Assembly: GCA_019118465.1 (NCBI GenBank)
Contig: DWYX01000057.1
Location: 1 to 44,402, forward strand
DNA: 44,402 nt
Source of the DNA: Candidatus Limosilactobacillus faecipullorum
GTDB lineage: Bacteria > Bacillota > Bacilli > Lactobacillales > Lactobacillaceae
Direction of reading: 5' to 3'
In this document: positions 44,024 through 44,402 of the stretch, piece after piece
Numbering within the stretch: position 1 is the first letter of the stretch
Layout: every line of letters begins with the position of its first letter
Program-made: the position numbers and the translations under genes
The notes under the pieces: model-generated
The model's database searches: none
Seen by the model: the letters and a program-made list of their open reading frames with translations, nothing else
What the model was told of the DNA's origin: nothing

Positions 44024-44302
44024 GAAGATCCTTCTTTCTAAAGTTAATAATCAATTATAAAGTTATGAGAAGTTAATTATTATACTAAGTATACCATAGA
44101 GAATTTATAGCAATCGCTTTCAAAATAAATAATTATAAGAAATAGCAAATGCTAAAATTAGCGGCTTCTTTCTAGAAAGTTAATTTTGTAACAAATCAGC
44201 AGATTGATTTAAAGGGGTGGCCGAATATTGAATGCATATTTAAGGGGGTGAAAGTAAATAAAATTAAATTAACATACGCGATTTGCTAGTTCGTAACATT
44301 TA
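44024..44302 (-). other. Upstream region of the permease gene
   Basis: About 280 AT-rich bases without a gene. Apart from the cre site, TATACT and TATAAT are both present on the minus strand around 44070-44090 and could be -10 elements; no riboswitch or T-box signature is visible. Confidence 0.4.
44109..44123 (-). promoter_or_regulatory. Catabolite-responsive element upstream of the permease gene
   Basis: On the minus strand TTGAAAGCGATTGCT matches WTGNAANCGNWNNCW at every defined position. It lies about 86 bases before the permease start; TTGAAA or TTGCTA within it may serve as -35. Confidence 0.7.
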
Positions 44303-44369
44303 ACAAAAAAAGCCTAACAAGGTTAGACTCAAAGTAGACTAAAAAAGGAGTCTTTGCCTTGTTAAGCTA
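44303..44369 (-). terminator. Terminator of a gene entering from the right edge
   Basis: On the minus strand AGCTTAACAAGG...AAGACTC pairs with GAGTCT...CCTTGTTAGGCT, ending in seven T. The stem includes the stop codon TAA at 44364-44362. Confidence 0.8.
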
Positions 44370-44402
44370 CTTTAAGTCTAGTTATGATCGCCATGATTTT
44401 CA
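44362..44402 (-). CDS. C-terminal end of an unidentified protein (partial)
   Basis: Minus-strand frame KIMAIITRLKVA followed by TAA, directly before the terminator. Too short to identify; the frame is inferred from the stop lying at the terminator base. Confidence 0.3.
   Translation of the reverse strand, partial: KIMAIITRLKVA

Noticed and set aside
44311-44384. Apparent pseudoknot (two interleaved arm pairs) at the right edge
   Set aside because: One pair is explained by a minus-strand terminator with a T run; the other pair lies partly in the end of the entering gene and is probably incidental.
1-44402. CRISPR arrays, prophage genes, intact insertion sequences, tRNA or rRNA genes
   Set aside because: Looked for on both strands; none seen. 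The repeats present are irregular mosaics without uniform spacers or transposase genes.

Overview
The window reads as ordinary chromosome of a heterofermentative lactic acid bacterium, most likely a Limosilactobacillus (reuteri/oris/vaginalis-like) or close relative. The evidence is an alanine T-box in front of alaS, the low-GC lactobacillus gene orders alaS-ireB-ruvX-yrzB, rnhC/cvpA-mutS2-trxA, yslB/murI-rdgB-ysnB and tsaB-rimI-tsaD, heavy use of CGG for arginine, a gluconate kinase/permease pair, a ppx-ppk-ppx polyphosphate cluster and an L-2-hydroxyisocaproate dehydrogenase. I see no rRNA, tRNA, CRISPR array, prophage or intact insertion sequence. The species call is an inference from protein look and synteny only.

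Layout. 1-5.1 kb: tail of an unidentified gene, T-box-controlled alaS, a repeat-rich 3' region, a strongly structured unassigned RNA candidate (about 3441-3841), then ireB-ruvX-DUF1292. 5.1-9.4 kb: rnhC (minus) facing cvpA-mutS2, then trxA. 9.7-14.3 kb: a stand-alone EAL protein, yslB (minus), murI-rdgB-ysnB, and an anchored matrixin-type metalloprotease. 14.4-16.4 kb: a two-gene unit of a triosephosphate isomerase paralogue and a UDP-GlcNAc 2-epimerase-like protein that has lost catalytic residues. 16.6-24.4 kb: GtrA-like protein, flavodoxin, map, an orphan metal-binding lipoprotein-like receptor behind a Zur-type box, trxB, a HAD phosphatase, pgm, an HD nucleotidase and a small membrane protein. 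24.4-29.7 kb: a gluconate cassette (gntK, frameshifted gntP permease, LacI regulator) flanked by about 330-bp inverted repeats. 30-34.7 kb: ppx-like, ppk, ppx. 34.9-39 kb: galE, hicD, and a DXS-like thiamine-diphosphate enzyme. 39.3-42.1 kb: HxlR regulator and tsaB-rimI-tsaD. 42.6-44 kb: LysP-like amino acid permease with a perfect cre site.

Two things stand out. First, long intergenic gaps (downstream of alaS, the epimerase-like gene, trxB, the small membrane protein, lacI, near hxlR and tsaB) share pieces of one interspersed, hairpin-rich repeat family; two copies face each other around the gluconate cassette. Second, several genes are divergent paralogues keeping the fold but changing key residues (TIM paralogue, epimerase-like protein, first Ppx-like protein, EAL protein, DXS-like enzyme), so their names should not be taken as proven activities. 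Where start codons were ambiguous I chose by Shine-Dalgarno spacing; several starts therefore lie downstream of the longest possible reading frame.
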